Shown here one piece after another: positions 1 to 7,677 of a stretch of 9,702 bases of DNA. Position 1 is the stretch's first letter. Each line of letters opens with the position of its first letter. Location of the stretch: contig USSR01000219.1 in the NCBI GenBank assembly GCA_900557355.1, positions 1 to 9,702 of the forward strand, in the 5' to 3' direction. The stretch comes from an uncultured Bacteroides sp. GTDB taxonomy: Bacteria; Bacteroidota; Bacteroidia; Bacteroidales; Bacteroidaceae. The notes under the pieces were generated by a model that worked only from the letters and a program-made list of their open reading frames with translations, had not been told where the DNA came from and ran no database searches. The position numbers were made by a program, and so were the translations under genes.

Positions 1-1552
1 CGAATGTTCCTATCCACAGTTTATCTTCTTTATCCCTCAAGATACCATGTATCTTTGTATCCGGCAGCTGACTTTGAATGAAACCTGCCACTTCCAGCTT
101 TCCGTTTTCATAGATATAAAGTCCGCTCTCCGTCCCAACCCAGATACTCCCGTTTTTATCTTCATAGAAACAATGAACATTCAGGGTTTCCTCGTGAGAC
201 GTTTTACCGATACGGGTCATTTTCTTGTTTTGCAGATCATACAGAAGAATACCGTTCAGATAAGTCCCCATCCACAACCGGTCCTGAGAATCTTTGTATA
301 TAATATTAATATGAGTATTGGATTGAGTCTGATAAGAACGCAATAAGAAAGTATCTATCAGCTTATTCTTCTGAAAAACAGCAAACTCACCTTCGCCCCC
401 AACCAATACTTTATCATCTTTTGCAAACAATCCCCAAACTTGTTTACTACTCTGTTTACCGTCTCTTTCCACTGTGTAGGGCAACATATTAAAAATGGGC
501 TGTGCATAACTTATAAAATCGACTCCTCCCCGGTAATTCCCCAGCCAAATATTCCCGAAGCTATCTTGAAAAGCACATCTGGCATTAGGTCCCGACAAGC
601 CGTGCACATCATTGGTAGCAGGTATATTCTGAAAATGTATATGGGTTGGTGAAGTAAATGCATTCTGTTGCATATCAAGTATACTGACACCACCCATATT
701 GGTACAGATCCACAACCGTCCGTCCCTCATCTGTTTTATATCCAGCACCTGATTGGAAAGCAACGAGTTCTCATCGCCCGGAATATGCCTGAAAGTGGTG
801 AACTTTTCGGTTGCAGGATTAAAGATGGAGAGTCCTTTATTCGTACCTACCCATATATTTCTTTGTTCATCTACACACAAGGCAACGACAAGTCCTCCCG
901 GAAGGCTATCCGGATCATCGGAAACGTGCTGATACCTTTTTATTGTATGATCCTTTAATGAAATGACACTCATCCCCTTGCCATCATGCCCGACATACAG
1001 ATTTCCCCGACCGTCATCACAGGCTATATAGTTTTTCAATCCACCCAGTCCTTTCACATTGTGTTCATAGTAATGAGTGAATTTCCCGGTTTCGATATCA
1101 TAATAATGGATACCTACATGATAGGTGGTAATCCACAACCCTTTTTTGTCGAAGGAAGGGATGATATTGGTCATATCATTGGTTGCAATAGTGCCATCTC
1201 CCGCCCTGTATACAGTGAACGTATCCGCATCACAATCGAACACACACAGGCCTTCACGTTGGGTACCTATCCACACTTTATTGTCGCGCGGATCGGCACA
1301 CACACAGTTCAGTTCATTGGCACTCAGCTTCGAGGTATATTTTTTATAAACCGTAAACTGCCTGCCATCGAATTTATTCAGCCCGCCCTCGGTGGCAAAC
1401 CACATGCATCCTTGTTTATCCTGGGTAATCCCCACCACGTAATTACTGGACAGCCCGTCTTCTACCCCCAGTCTTTTAATCGTATAGGGTTGTGCTCCCG
1501 ATTTTGCAACCAAAAGAATAATCAGTCCCAGAAATAGTAGAGTGTTCTTCAT
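1..1552 (-). CDS. Hybrid two-component system regulator (HTCS), N-terminal periplasmic sensor part, truncated by the window edge
   Basis: The minus strand is open without a stop from the ATG at 1552 to the left edge (517 codons). Residues 1-20 form a signal peptide (MKNT, then a Leu/Ile-rich core, cut near SGA|Q). The rest is a chain of about ten propeller blades with the reg_prop signature, for example WFATEGGLNKFDG (about 51-63), VWIGTQREGL, LWITTYHVG, IWVGTNKGLSIF, LWICTNMGGVSI, IWLGNYRGGV, LWMGTYLNGIL, IWVGTESGLYIY and LWIGTF. In Bacteroides HTCS proteins two such seven-blade propellers and a Y_Y_Y domain form the periplasmic glycan sensor, followed by a transmembrane helix, histidine kinase, receiver and AraC-type DNA-binding domain. 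Those later parts are off the window, so the HTCS call is inferred from the sensor and from the divergent susC/susD pair it most likely controls. The inducing sugar cannot be read from the sequence. Confidence 0.9.
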   Translation of the reverse strand, partial: MKNTLLFLGLIILLVAKSGAQPYTIKRLGVEDGLSSNYVVGITQDKQGCMWFATEGGLNKFDGRQFTVYKKYTSKLSANELNCVCADPRDNKVWIGTQREGLCVFDCDADTFTVYRAGDGTIATNDMTNIIPSFDKKGLWITTYHVGIHYYDIETGKFTHYYEHNVKGLGGLKNYIACDDGRGNLYVGHDGKGMSVISLKDHTIKRYQHVSDDPDSLPGGLVVALCVDEQRNIWVGTNKGLSIFNPATEKFTTFRHIPGDENSLLSNQVLDIKQMRDGRLWICTNMGGVSILDMQQNAFTSPTHIHFQNIPATNDVHGLSGPNARCAFQDSFGNIWLGNYRGGVDFISYAQPIFNMLPYTVERDGKQSSKQVWGLFAKDDKVLVGGEGEFAVFQKNKLIDTFLLRSYQTQSNTHINIIYKDSQDRLWMGTYLNGILLYDLQNKKMTRIGKTSHEETLNVHCFYEDKNGSIWVGTESGLYIYENGKLEVAGFIQSQLPDTKIHGILRDKEDKLWIGTF

Positions 1553-1617
1553 TTGAATCTGTTTTATTTTAAAAGTAATAGCCTGGAACCTGTATATAGT
1601 TCCTTACGAAGTAGTCC

Positions 1618-1649
1618 CAAAGATGCACTAAAAATTCAACATAAACCAA
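1618..1649 (-). promoter_or_regulatory. Candidate promoter of the HTCS gene
   Basis: On the minus strand TTGG (1649-1646) and CATCTTTG (1625-1618) are separated by 20 bases, resembling the Bacteroides -33 (TTTG) and -7 (TAnnTTTG) boxes. Each box has one mismatch. A start of transcription here would leave a leader of about 60 nt before the ATG at 1552. That leader contains a short inverted repeat, GGAAC (1585-1589) with GTTCC (1599-1603). The call rests on consensus matching only. Confidence 0.35.
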
Positions 1650-1722
1650 CCAATAATTCGTCTTGAACGATTTTTGTATTCTACTTGCCTATTTTTCTAT
1701 CTATGGCTTTCCATTTAGCATC

Positions 1723-1731
1723 TAATTTTGC
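1723..1731 (+). promoter_or_regulatory. Candidate promoter (-7 box) of the susC/susD operon
   Basis: TAATTTTGC matches the Bacteroides -7 consensus TAnnTTTG exactly, in the orientation of susC. No clear TTTG -33 box lies 19-21 bases upstream, as is common at activator-dependent promoters such as those driven by HTCS proteins. It implies a leader of about 145 nt. Sequence between this box and the divergent HTCS promoter (about 1650-1720) is where a regulator site would be expected, but I could not pick out a convincing repeat there. Confidence 0.5.
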
Positions 1732-1800
1732 AATGACAAAAGTATAAAAACTAAAAAATCTAATATTAATGAAAAGAAGAAATTCTCCAAGTTTTTTAGG

Positions 1801-1840
1801 TAACCGGCCTCTCATTGAAGGAGCCGATTTATCCGGATTA
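1801..1840 (+). promoter_or_regulatory. Possible structured element in the susC 5' leader
   Basis: Two alternative, mutually exclusive pairings are visible about 45-80 bases before the susC start. One joins TAACCGG (1801-1807) to CCGGATTA (1833-1840), with one bulged A. The other joins CGGC (1805-1808) to GCCG (1823-1826). It is the only GC-rich patch in an AT-rich leader. There is no T-run directly after it, so it is not a typical terminator. Function unknown; leader structure or antisense RNA pairing are guesses. Confidence 0.25.
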
Positions 1841-1883
1841 CTAATTTAATCACCTTATTTGGTCTAATAAAAAAAGAAAAACG

Positions 1884-4847
1884 ATGAAAGAAAACTCGTT
1901 CAAAAGAAACCGGAAGGTCCTCACAGCCTTATTGCTTTGCACTGGTTTCATCGCAGCTCAGCCCCTCGCAGTAATGGCTGAAGACAGTGTAACTTCCGTA
2001 CATGCAGTTCAGCAACAGAAACAAACCGTCACAGGTATTATCAAGGATGCAACAGGAGAAGCCATTATCGGTGCCAGCGTATTGGAAAAAGGCACATCGA
2101 ACGGCACAATCACTGATTTGGATGGTAAATTCACCCTAAGTGTCACTCCCAACGCAACATTAGTTATTTCGTACATCGGTTATCAGACACAGGAATTACC
2201 TGTTGTTGCCGGAAAAGTAATGGACATACAACTGAAAGAAGATGCCGAGATGCTGGATGAAGTAGTAGTGGTAGGTTATGGTACTACCAAGCGCAAGAAC
2301 TTTACAGGTTCGGTTTCTACCGTAAAAGCCTCGGAAACTCCGCTGGCACTGATGCCTACCTCCAATGCAATGGACATTCTGCGTGGTACGGCTACCGGTA
2401 TCACGGTATCGCAGCAACAAGGAGCCGGACAGGCACCTTCATTGCAGGTTCGTGGTCAGAAATCAGTAAATGGTGGTTCTACTCCGCTGATCGTAATGGA
2501 CGGTGTGATCTATATGGGAAGCTTCCGCGACATCGATCCGACAACTATCGAAAGCATGAGTATCCTGAAAGATGCTACTTCACTCGCAGCTTACGGTTCG
2601 CAAGCTGCCAATGGTGTAATTATGATCACTACCAAGAAAGGAAAGTTGGGTAAACCCGTCATCAACGTCAATACTTCCTGGGCTTTCTCTACAGCAGCAG
2701 CAAAACCGGACTTGTTAAGTCCCGAAGATTATGTAAAGAAAGTAAACCTGTTGAGTGGTCTGGCAGAGGACGCCGATCCTACATGGATGCGAGAGTTCGA
2801 ATACGAAAACTACAAAAACGGAAATACCATCGACTGGTACGACTATTGTACCCGCACCGGATTGATGCAGAACTACTCAGCTTCTGTTTCGGGAGCTACG
2901 GAGAAGATTAATTACTATCTGTCCGGTACATACACCGACCAGCAAGGAGTTGTGAAAGGAGACGATTACGACCGCACCGCCCTGACAGCACGCTTGCAAT
3001 CGGACATCACAGACTGGTTGCAATTAGGCGGACAGGTAAACTACACCTACAACGACTATTCCGGAGCCAGCGTATACGACCTCTACCAAGCCATCCGTCT
3101 GAGCCCTTACGGTCGTGCCGAACGTGCCGATGGCGGTGGATTGGAGAAATTCCCCTGTAATGAGGGTATTTACCGTATCAATCCGATGTGGAATGTAGAG
3201 AGCGGTACTATCGACGACCATGACACGTATGCCACTACCTCCATGAAAGGACACGTATTGGTGAAATGTCCCTGGGTAGAAGGTTTGACTTACCGCCTGA
3301 ACGGTAGCTATTCCGTAGAAAACATCGAACGCGATTACTTTACGCATGAAAGATATTACGTAAAAGAAGGTTCCAGCGACGACCGCTATTCCGCCTCTAC
3401 TGTAGCCAATTACTTGGCCTCAGCAAACGGTTACAGCGCACGCACAAAGAACACATCATGGGTATTAGACAATATAGTAAACTGGCAGCGCCAATTCGGT
3501 AAGCACTATGTAGACCTGACTTATGTATATACGCGTGACTCTTACGAGTACAGCTACCGTCGTTTCGACGGTTCCGACTTTGCCGCACTGGGTAACACCA
3601 ACCTCAGTTACGACGGACTGAACCTGGCAACCACACAGAAGATCAACGGTCTGAACTATACACGCCACACCAACGTAGGTTATCTGGGACGTGCCAACTA
3701 CAACTACAACGATACATACCACCTGAGTATTTCCGTACGCCGTGACGGTTCCAGTGTCTTCGGTGCAAACCACAAATGGGGTACTTTCCCGGCAGTAGGT
3801 CTGGCATGGACAGCATCCAACGAGGCTTTCATGAAGAATATTAAAGCCATCAGCTACCTGAAGTTGAAAGCATCCTGGGGTAAGAATGGTAACCAAAGCC
3901 TTTCTCCTTACGAAACACTTTCCAAAATCACATTGGGACAGTCAGGAGGTTACAGCTATCCGTTCGGTAACACTTCATTAGTAAGCTGGGGACAGCGCAT
4001 CACCTCGATGGGTAACTCCGACCTGGGATGGGAAGAAACCGAATCATTCAACTACGGCTTCGACCTGGGATTAATCGACAACCGCATCCGCCTGGAATTC
4101 GACGGATACTTCTCCAAGACCACCAACCAGATATTCAACCGTAACATTCCGGTTATGATCAATGGTCTGACCAGCATGAAAGCCACCATGGGACAGGTAA
4201 ACAACTGGGGTATCGAAGTTAACCTGAATACTACCAACATCCAGACAAAAGACTTCAACTGGAGTTCCACACTGACTTTCTATATGAACCGCAACAAGCT
4301 GAAAGAACTCTACGGAGACGGTCAGGACGATATTACGAACTCCCTGTTCCTGGGTAAGTCATTGGGTGCTATCTATGGTTACAAGAACATTGGTATTGTA
4401 CAAGAAGAAGATACAGAATATATGGCAGCCAACGGTGCAGAACCGGGTGACGTGAAGTTTGCCAACCTGGACGGTAGCGAAGACGGTAAAATTACAGCCG
4501 ACGACCGTACCATCCTGGGATACAAAAAAGAAAACTTCCGCATGAGCTTTGGCAATACATTCCGCTACAAGGACTTCGAACTTTATATGTTGTTCACCGG
4601 CATCTTCGGTGGAAACGGCTACGGACAAGCTGTAAACTACTACGCTTTCCGTACTTCTTCCGACGTACAGGGCGACAATAACTTCAACCACGGCTGGTGG
4701 ACTCCCGAAAACAAGAGTAACAAATATCCGCGTATCAACTATACCGACGGACGCTACAAGGATATGGCTTCGTGCGTCTGCAAGACCTCAGCCTGTCCTA
4801 TACTTTCCGCCAGCCTTGGGTACAGAAAGCAGGTATCGGGAATCTGA
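1884..4847 (+). CDS. SusC/RagA-family TonB-dependent outer-membrane transporter, 987-codon frame cut short by a frameshift
   Basis: SusC-type proteins form the outer-membrane barrel that imports glycans or peptides with TonB energy, with SusD as the lid. Residues 1-32 are a signal peptide (basic start, hydrophobic core, VMA|ED). Residues about 47-120 are a carboxypeptidase-regulatory-like beta domain (VTGIIKDATGEAIIGASV). The SusC signature LDEVVVVGYGTTKRKNFTGS follows at about 125-142, then the plug domain (about 150-255, with LQVRGQKS, VMDGV and NGVIMITTKKG) and a Tyr/Asn-rich barrel. The frame is homologous in character up to about GRYKDMA (near 4769), then runs through unrelated residues to a TGA at 4845-4847. 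The true C-terminus continues in another frame to 4993. Restoring one base after GCTT near 4768-4771 (GCTTTCGTG, read A-F-V-R-L-Q-D-L) gives about 1036 residues, normal for the family. As written the protein would lack its last barrel strands. It heads an operon with susD. Confidence 0.93.
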   Translation: MKENSFKRNRKVLTALLLCTGFIAAQPLAVMAEDSVTSVHAVQQQKQTVTGIIKDATGEAIIGASVLEKGTSNGTITDLDGKFTLSVTPNATLVISYIGYQTQELPVVAGKVMDIQLKEDAEMLDEVVVVGYGTTKRKNFTGSVSTVKASETPLALMPTSNAMDILRGTATGITVSQQQGAGQAPSLQVRGQKSVNGGSTPLIVMDGVIYMGSFRDIDPTTIESMSILKDATSLAAYGSQAANGVIMITTKKGKLGKPVINVNTSWAFSTAAAKPDLLSPEDYVKKVNLLSGLAEDADPTWMREFEYENYKNGNTIDWYDYCTRTGLMQNYSASVSGATEKINYYLSGTYTDQQGVVKGDDYDRTALTARLQSDITDWLQLGGQVNYTYNDYSGASVYDLYQAIRLSPYGRAERADGGGLEKFPCNEGIYRINPMWNVESGTIDDHDTYATTSMKGHVLVKCPWVEGLTYRLNGSYSVENIERDYFTHERYYVKEGSSDDRYSASTVANYLASANGYSARTKNTSWVLDNIVNWQRQFGKHYVDLTYVYTRDSYEYSYRRFDGSDFAALGNTNLSYDGLNLATTQKINGLNYTRHTNVGYLGRANYNYNDTYHLSISVRRDGSSVFGANHKWGTFPAVGLAWTASNEAFMKNIKAISYLKLKASWGKNGNQSLSPYETLSKITLGQSGGYSYPFGNTSLVSWGQRITSMGNSDLGWEETESFNYGFDLGLIDNRIRLEFDGYFSKTTNQIFNRNIPVMINGLTSMKATMGQVNNWGIEVNLNTTNIQTKDFNWSSTLTFYMNRNKLKELYGDGQDDITNSLFLGKSLGAIYGYKNIGIVQEEDTEYMAANGAEPGDVKFANLDGSEDGKITADDRTILGYKKENFRMSFGNTFRYKDFELYMLFTGIFGGNGYGQAVNYYAFRTSSDVQGDNNFNHGWWTPENKSNKYPRINYTDGRYKDMASCVCKTSACPILSASLGYRKQVSGI

Positions 4848-4993
4848 AGGTTTACATGGCTTGCAAGAACCTTTTCACCATCTCCGGATGGGAAGGCGGT
4901 GACCCTGAAGTTCAACAAACATTAGGTAGCGGTTACACTTACGGATACCCGTTGTCGCGTACCGTTTCGTTTGGTCTGAATTTAACGTTCTAA
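4772..4993 (+). pseudogene. Displaced C-terminal part of the SusC-like transporter
   Basis: This 73-codon stretch is not a separate gene. It reads V-R-L-Q-D-L-S-L-S-Y-T-F, then a strand with CKNLFTISGWEGGDPE and ends in FGLNLTF. These are the standard last segments of SusC proteins, including the C-terminal aromatic (Phe) that the BAM machinery recognises for barrel insertion. It lies in the -1 frame relative to the upstream 987-codon frame and joins it if one base is missing near 4768-4771. The entry is listed so that the complete transporter can be read as 1884-4993. Confidence 0.88.
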
Positions 4994-5013
4994 CTCTATT
5001 AAAAACACTAAAG

Positions 5014-6804
5014 ATGAAAACAAAAAAATATATATTCATAGCTGCCGCAGCTTCCATGCTTGGCATGACGACGTCTTGTGACGATGAAGGCTTCCTAACG
5101 GAAAAGCCGAAGACAATCTACACCACCGACAACTCGTACGAAACGATTGACCAGGTGAAGGCTTGTATCACTAACTTGTACATCCACATCCGCTACTGGT
5201 ATCAACAAGACTACTTCCTGAAAGGACTGGGTACTGATGTGCTGGATACCCCCTATTTCCGCAGCACGGGTAACGGTTACTGTAACTTCGCCAACTGGTC
5301 GAGCACCAACAGCAGTTCCAATAAAATTTATGATGCCATGTTCCAAATGGTGAATTATGCCAACCAATCACTGGAAGGTTACAATAAAGAAGGTCTGCCC
5401 TGGGAGAGTGAAGCACAGCGTAGTGAAGCCTATGGTGAAATCATGTTCTTCCGTGGCTACGGTTACCTGACAATGGGTGAGTTGTTTGGTGGAGTTCCCC
5501 TGGTAGATCAATTCTATCAGACATTGAAACTGGACTTTGTACGTTCCAGCCGCGAAGAGACGTATAACTTCGCTATTACCGACCTGGAAGCTGCGGCAGC
5601 AGCACTGCCCGACTATCCATCGGAAGCCGGACGCGTGTCAAAGGGAGTCGCTTACCATTTCCTGGCCGAAGCCTATCTGGCACTGGCTACCATCAAGAGC
5701 AATGACACCGAATGCCTACGGAAATCCATCGAATATGCCGACAAAGTAATGGCACTACATCCGTTGATGACAGAGCGTTTCGGTACACGCAGCATCCCGG
5801 GAGGGGGAACAACGAAAAATGGCATAGCTGCCTACTATGAAGATGGTAATGTATTCTTCGACCTCTTCCAGCAAGGAAACTACGATTATGCTGAAGGAAA
5901 TACGGAAGCACTGTGGACTTTGCAGAACGATTATACGGTGTATCACGAATATGGCGGAAACAACTTTGTAGGTTATCCCCGTGAAATGTCTCCCGTTCTT
6001 CGTGACGTAGTGTGGAAGACTGAATATGCCGAAAACGGTGCAGCAGCCGGACCGTGGGCTGGCAATATCGACGAAAGCGTATATCCGGGCGGAAACGTAT
6101 CAGCCTACGTAGGTGGACGCGGTGTAGCCAATATGGCTCCTACTACTTATGTAATTAGTGACGTTTGGGAAGGCGATTACGAAGATGATATACGCAATGC
6201 ACCCTGCAACATCCGCCGCCAGTTTGTGTGCATGGATACGAAGCATAGCATGTACGGTAAACCGGTTCCTTACGAAATGCTGGATTACAATACTCAGAAG
6301 ATAACAGAGTTCTTCCCTGTCTGGACTAAACTTGCTCCAATCGACGACTGGGGATATGATGATCTGGCCGACGGCGGTAACCGCTCTAACATGTATTGCG
6401 ACCAGTATGCACACCGTTCGGCAGAAACTCTGCTGCTACGCGCCGAAGCCAATTTGCGTGCAGGTGACAAAGGCGCCGCTGCTACCGACATCAACAAACT
6501 GAGAAACCGTGCACAATGTACAAAACTGGCTACAGCAGACGAAATAACACTGCAATACATCCTCGATGAACGGGTGCGTGAGTTATTCGGTGAAGAAAGG
6601 AGATGGGCAACTTTACTCCGCATGGGAAATGAAGGAATCGAGAGTCTTAACAACCATGCAATGTATATTGCAGACCAGCCTTTCTGGGGCGGATATTTCA
6701 AATCGGACAAAGCTCAAGTTACGAAGTGGAACCTCTTCCCGATACCACAGACAGTGATCGATACGAACACCGGAGCTGTAATAGAACAAAATTCGGGTTG
6801 GTAA
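5014..6804 (+). CDS. SusD/RagB-family outer-membrane nutrient-binding lipoprotein
   Basis: A 596-residue surface lipoprotein that would sit on the SusC barrel and capture the substrate. Residues 1-21 are a lipoprotein signal peptide ending MTTSC, so Cys22 is the lipidated residue, followed by the acidic DDEG typical of surface export in Bacteroides. Family hallmarks are EIMFFRGYGYLTMGELFGGVPLV (about 142-164, shown here for recognition), the TPR-like helix pair around GRVSKGVAYHFLAEAYLAL, SAETLLLRAEANLRAG with INKLRNRAQ, and YILDERVRELFGEERRWATL near the C-terminus. The end, IEQNSGW, is the usual SusD closing motif. Length is ordinary for the family. It begins 20 bases after the SusC stop with no promoter between, so it is co-transcribed. 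The ligand cannot be deduced from sequence. The frame is intact, unlike its susC partner. Confidence 0.95.
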   Translation: MKTKKYIFIAAAASMLGMTTSCDDEGFLTEKPKTIYTTDNSYETIDQVKACITNLYIHIRYWYQQDYFLKGLGTDVLDTPYFRSTGNGYCNFANWSSTNSSSNKIYDAMFQMVNYANQSLEGYNKEGLPWESEAQRSEAYGEIMFFRGYGYLTMGELFGGVPLVDQFYQTLKLDFVRSSREETYNFAITDLEAAAAALPDYPSEAGRVSKGVAYHFLAEAYLALATIKSNDTECLRKSIEYADKVMALHPLMTERFGTRSIPGGGTTKNGIAAYYEDGNVFFDLFQQGNYDYAEGNTEALWTLQNDYTVYHEYGGNNFVGYPREMSPVLRDVVWKTEYAENGAAAGPWAGNIDESVYPGGNVSAYVGGRGVANMAPTTYVISDVWEGDYEDDIRNAPCNIRRQFVCMDTKHSMYGKPVPYEMLDYNTQKITEFFPVWTKLAPIDDWGYDDLADGGNRSNMYCDQYAHRSAETLLLRAEANLRAGDKGAAATDINKLRNRAQCTKLATADEITLQYILDERVRELFGEERRWATLLRMGNEGIESLNNHAMYIADQPFWGGYFKSDKAQVTKWNLFPIPQTVIDTNTGAVIEQNSGW

Positions 6805-6832
6805 TTCCAACAAAGCCGATAATATAATAACT

Positions 6833-6876
6833 CTGCTCTACAACGGAAAATGATTTTCCATTGTAGAGCAGTTTTT
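6833..6876 (+). terminator. Rho-independent terminator of the susC/susD operon
   Basis: CTGCTCTACAA (6833-6843) pairs perfectly with TTGTAGAGCAG (6861-6871). Inside, one C/A mismatch is followed by GGAAAA pairing with TTTTCC around a TGA loop, giving about 17 base pairs. Five T residues follow directly (6872-6876). It lies 28 bases after the susD stop. Confidence 0.92.
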
Positions 6877-6877
6877 A

Positions 6878-6886
6878 TATCTTTGC
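6878..6886 (+). promoter_or_regulatory. Promoter -7 box of the flavin-binding protein gene
   Basis: TATCTTTGC is an exact match to the Bacteroides -7 consensus TAnnTTTG, 28 bases before the ATG at 6915, giving a leader of about 20 nt. The -33 region (about 6854-6858, TTTTC) falls inside the 3' arm of the susD terminator, so the two elements overlap. Confidence 0.65.
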
Positions 6887-6914
6887 ACCAAATAAAAAAC
6901 ACTTATTCAGCCCT

Positions 6915-7391
6915 ATGAAGACAATCGCAATCACCGACCCAGCTGAGATTGAAGCAATTATCCGCAAATGCCCTTACTGTACGGTAGGTATCACCGATTC
7001 GGAAGGCAATCCCTATGTAATCCCCATGAACTTTGCTTACTGGGACGGTATCATCTATCTGCATTCCGGTCCCGAAGGCGGCAAAGTGACGATGGCAGAA
7101 CACCACCCGCGCGTTTGTATCACCTTCTGCGAAGGGCACGAACTGGTATATATGCATCGCCAAGTGGCATGCAGTTACAGCATGAAGTCGCGTAGCGTGA
7201 TGTGCCACGGAAACGTCCGTTTCATAGAGGATATGGATGAAAAGCGACGTATACTCGACATCATCATGCAGCAATACGTCGACTACGAGTTCAAGTATAG
7301 CGAACCTGCCGTGCGCAATGTGAAAATATGGGAGATCAAGGTAGACAAGATGACTTGCAGATCCTTCGGGCTTCGACCTAGCGAAGTATAG
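6915..7391 (+). CDS. Pyridoxamine 5'-phosphate oxidase-like (Nim-type) flavin-binding protein
   Basis: A 158-residue soluble protein of the split-barrel FMN-binding superfamily. Members include pyridoxamine-phosphate oxidase and the Nim nitroimidazole reductases. Visible family features are the first barrel strands CTVGITDSEGNPYVIPMNF (about 22-40), then W-D-G-I-I-Y-L-H-S with GGK (43-57), corresponding to the HSA..GHK flavin-phosphate region of Nim proteins. V-M-C-H-G-N-V-R-F (about 95-103) is a later barrel strand, and IWEIKVDKMTCRSFG is the terminal strand. Length is slightly short but complete. It has seven cysteines (19, 22, 68, 72, 86, 97, 148), many for its size. No Shine-Dalgarno is visible, and the start fits the family's N-terminal helix. 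It is transcribed alone. A true nim resistance role is not implied; substrate unknown. Confidence 0.85.
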   Translation: MKTIAITDPAEIEAIIRKCPYCTVGITDSEGNPYVIPMNFAYWDGIIYLHSGPEGGKVTMAEHHPRVCITFCEGHELVYMHRQVACSYSMKSRSVMCHGNVRFIEDMDEKRRILDIIMQQYVDYEFKYSEPAVRNVKIWEIKVDKMTCRSFGLRPSEV

Positions 7392-7432
7392 GTTTACGCC
7401 CCTCTCGTACGCACGCGAACACCCGCGCGCAC
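7392..7432. other. CG-rich spacer between convergent genes
   Basis: The 41 bases between the stop of the flavin-binding protein and the stop of the minus-strand repressor remnant contain GTACGCACGCGAACACCCGC followed by GCGCAC, a run rich in alternating purine-pyrimidine CG steps and unlike the surrounding composition. I see no hairpin with a T-run here that would terminate either gene. Confidence 0.4.
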
Positions 7433-7626
7433 TTACATCATCATATTCCTTCTGATGGAAAACTTGACAATCGCCATCGCCTGTATGGATGCGAGTGGAA
7501 TATCCATCGGTTCATGATGCGGATTGTAGCTCACCAGCTTGATGCAACCTTCCACATCGGAACGGTTCACATACTTCACTGACAAGTATTCGTCGCCGTC
7601 AATGCAAAATGACACCAGATACATCG
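7433..7626 (-). pseudogene. C-terminal remnant of a probable S24/LexA-like transcriptional regulator
   Basis: Read on the minus strand from about 7612 to the TAA at 7435-7433, the frame encodes MYLVSFCIDGDEYLSVKYV, then an N-R-S-D segment, IKLVSYNPHHEPMDIPL and a tail AIVKFSIRRNMMM. This resembles the C-terminal peptidase-like half of the XRE/S24 repressors common in Bacteroides. The Lys in LSVKYV sits where the catalytic Lys of the S24/LexA Ser-Lys pair occurs. The helix-turn-helix half and the Ser region are absent. Upstream (above about 7626) the sequence belongs to an RHS gene on the other strand, so the 95-codon frame extending to 7720 is a chimera and its first 30 or so residues are not genuine. 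It is convergent with the flavin-binding gene. Family assignment is from pattern memory and moderately sure. Confidence 0.5.
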
Positions 7627-7677
7627 CATGATTATGGGGCGAGGATGTATGATGCGGCGCTGGGAAGATGGCATGGG
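7627..7677 (+). pseudogene. Broken end of an RHS core domain, upstream of the frameshift
   Basis: In the frame starting at 7627 the plus strand encodes HDYGARMYDAALGRWHG, the hallmark YDYGARMYD...GRW motif of RHS/YD-repeat core domains. It continues as VDPLAEK only if one G is added to the GGG at 7675-7677; as written the frame shifts into LIR. With the next entry this is one original coding unit. Everything earlier in the RHS protein (shell repeats, N-terminus) is missing, replaced by the repressor remnant. Confidence 0.72.

Noticed and set aside
47..1537. Several plus-strand open frames of 70-183 codons across the left part
   Set aside because: They are opposite-strand shadows of the uninterrupted HTCS sensor frame, whose translation shows repeated propeller motifs.
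4768..4780. Programmed ribosomal frameshift in susC
   Set aside because: There is no slippery heptamer, only a TT dinucleotide, and SusC genes are not known to use recoding; a one-base deletion is simpler.
6294..6710. Minus-strand 138-codon open frame within susD
   Set aside because: It lies antisense to well-conserved SusD motifs and its Ser/Arg/Leu-rich product has no recognisable domain.
6915..7391. A nim nitroimidazole-resistance gene
   Set aside because: The fold family matches, but general Nim-like flavoproteins are common Bacteroides housekeeping proteins, and no insertion-sequence promoter or close Nim identity can be shown.
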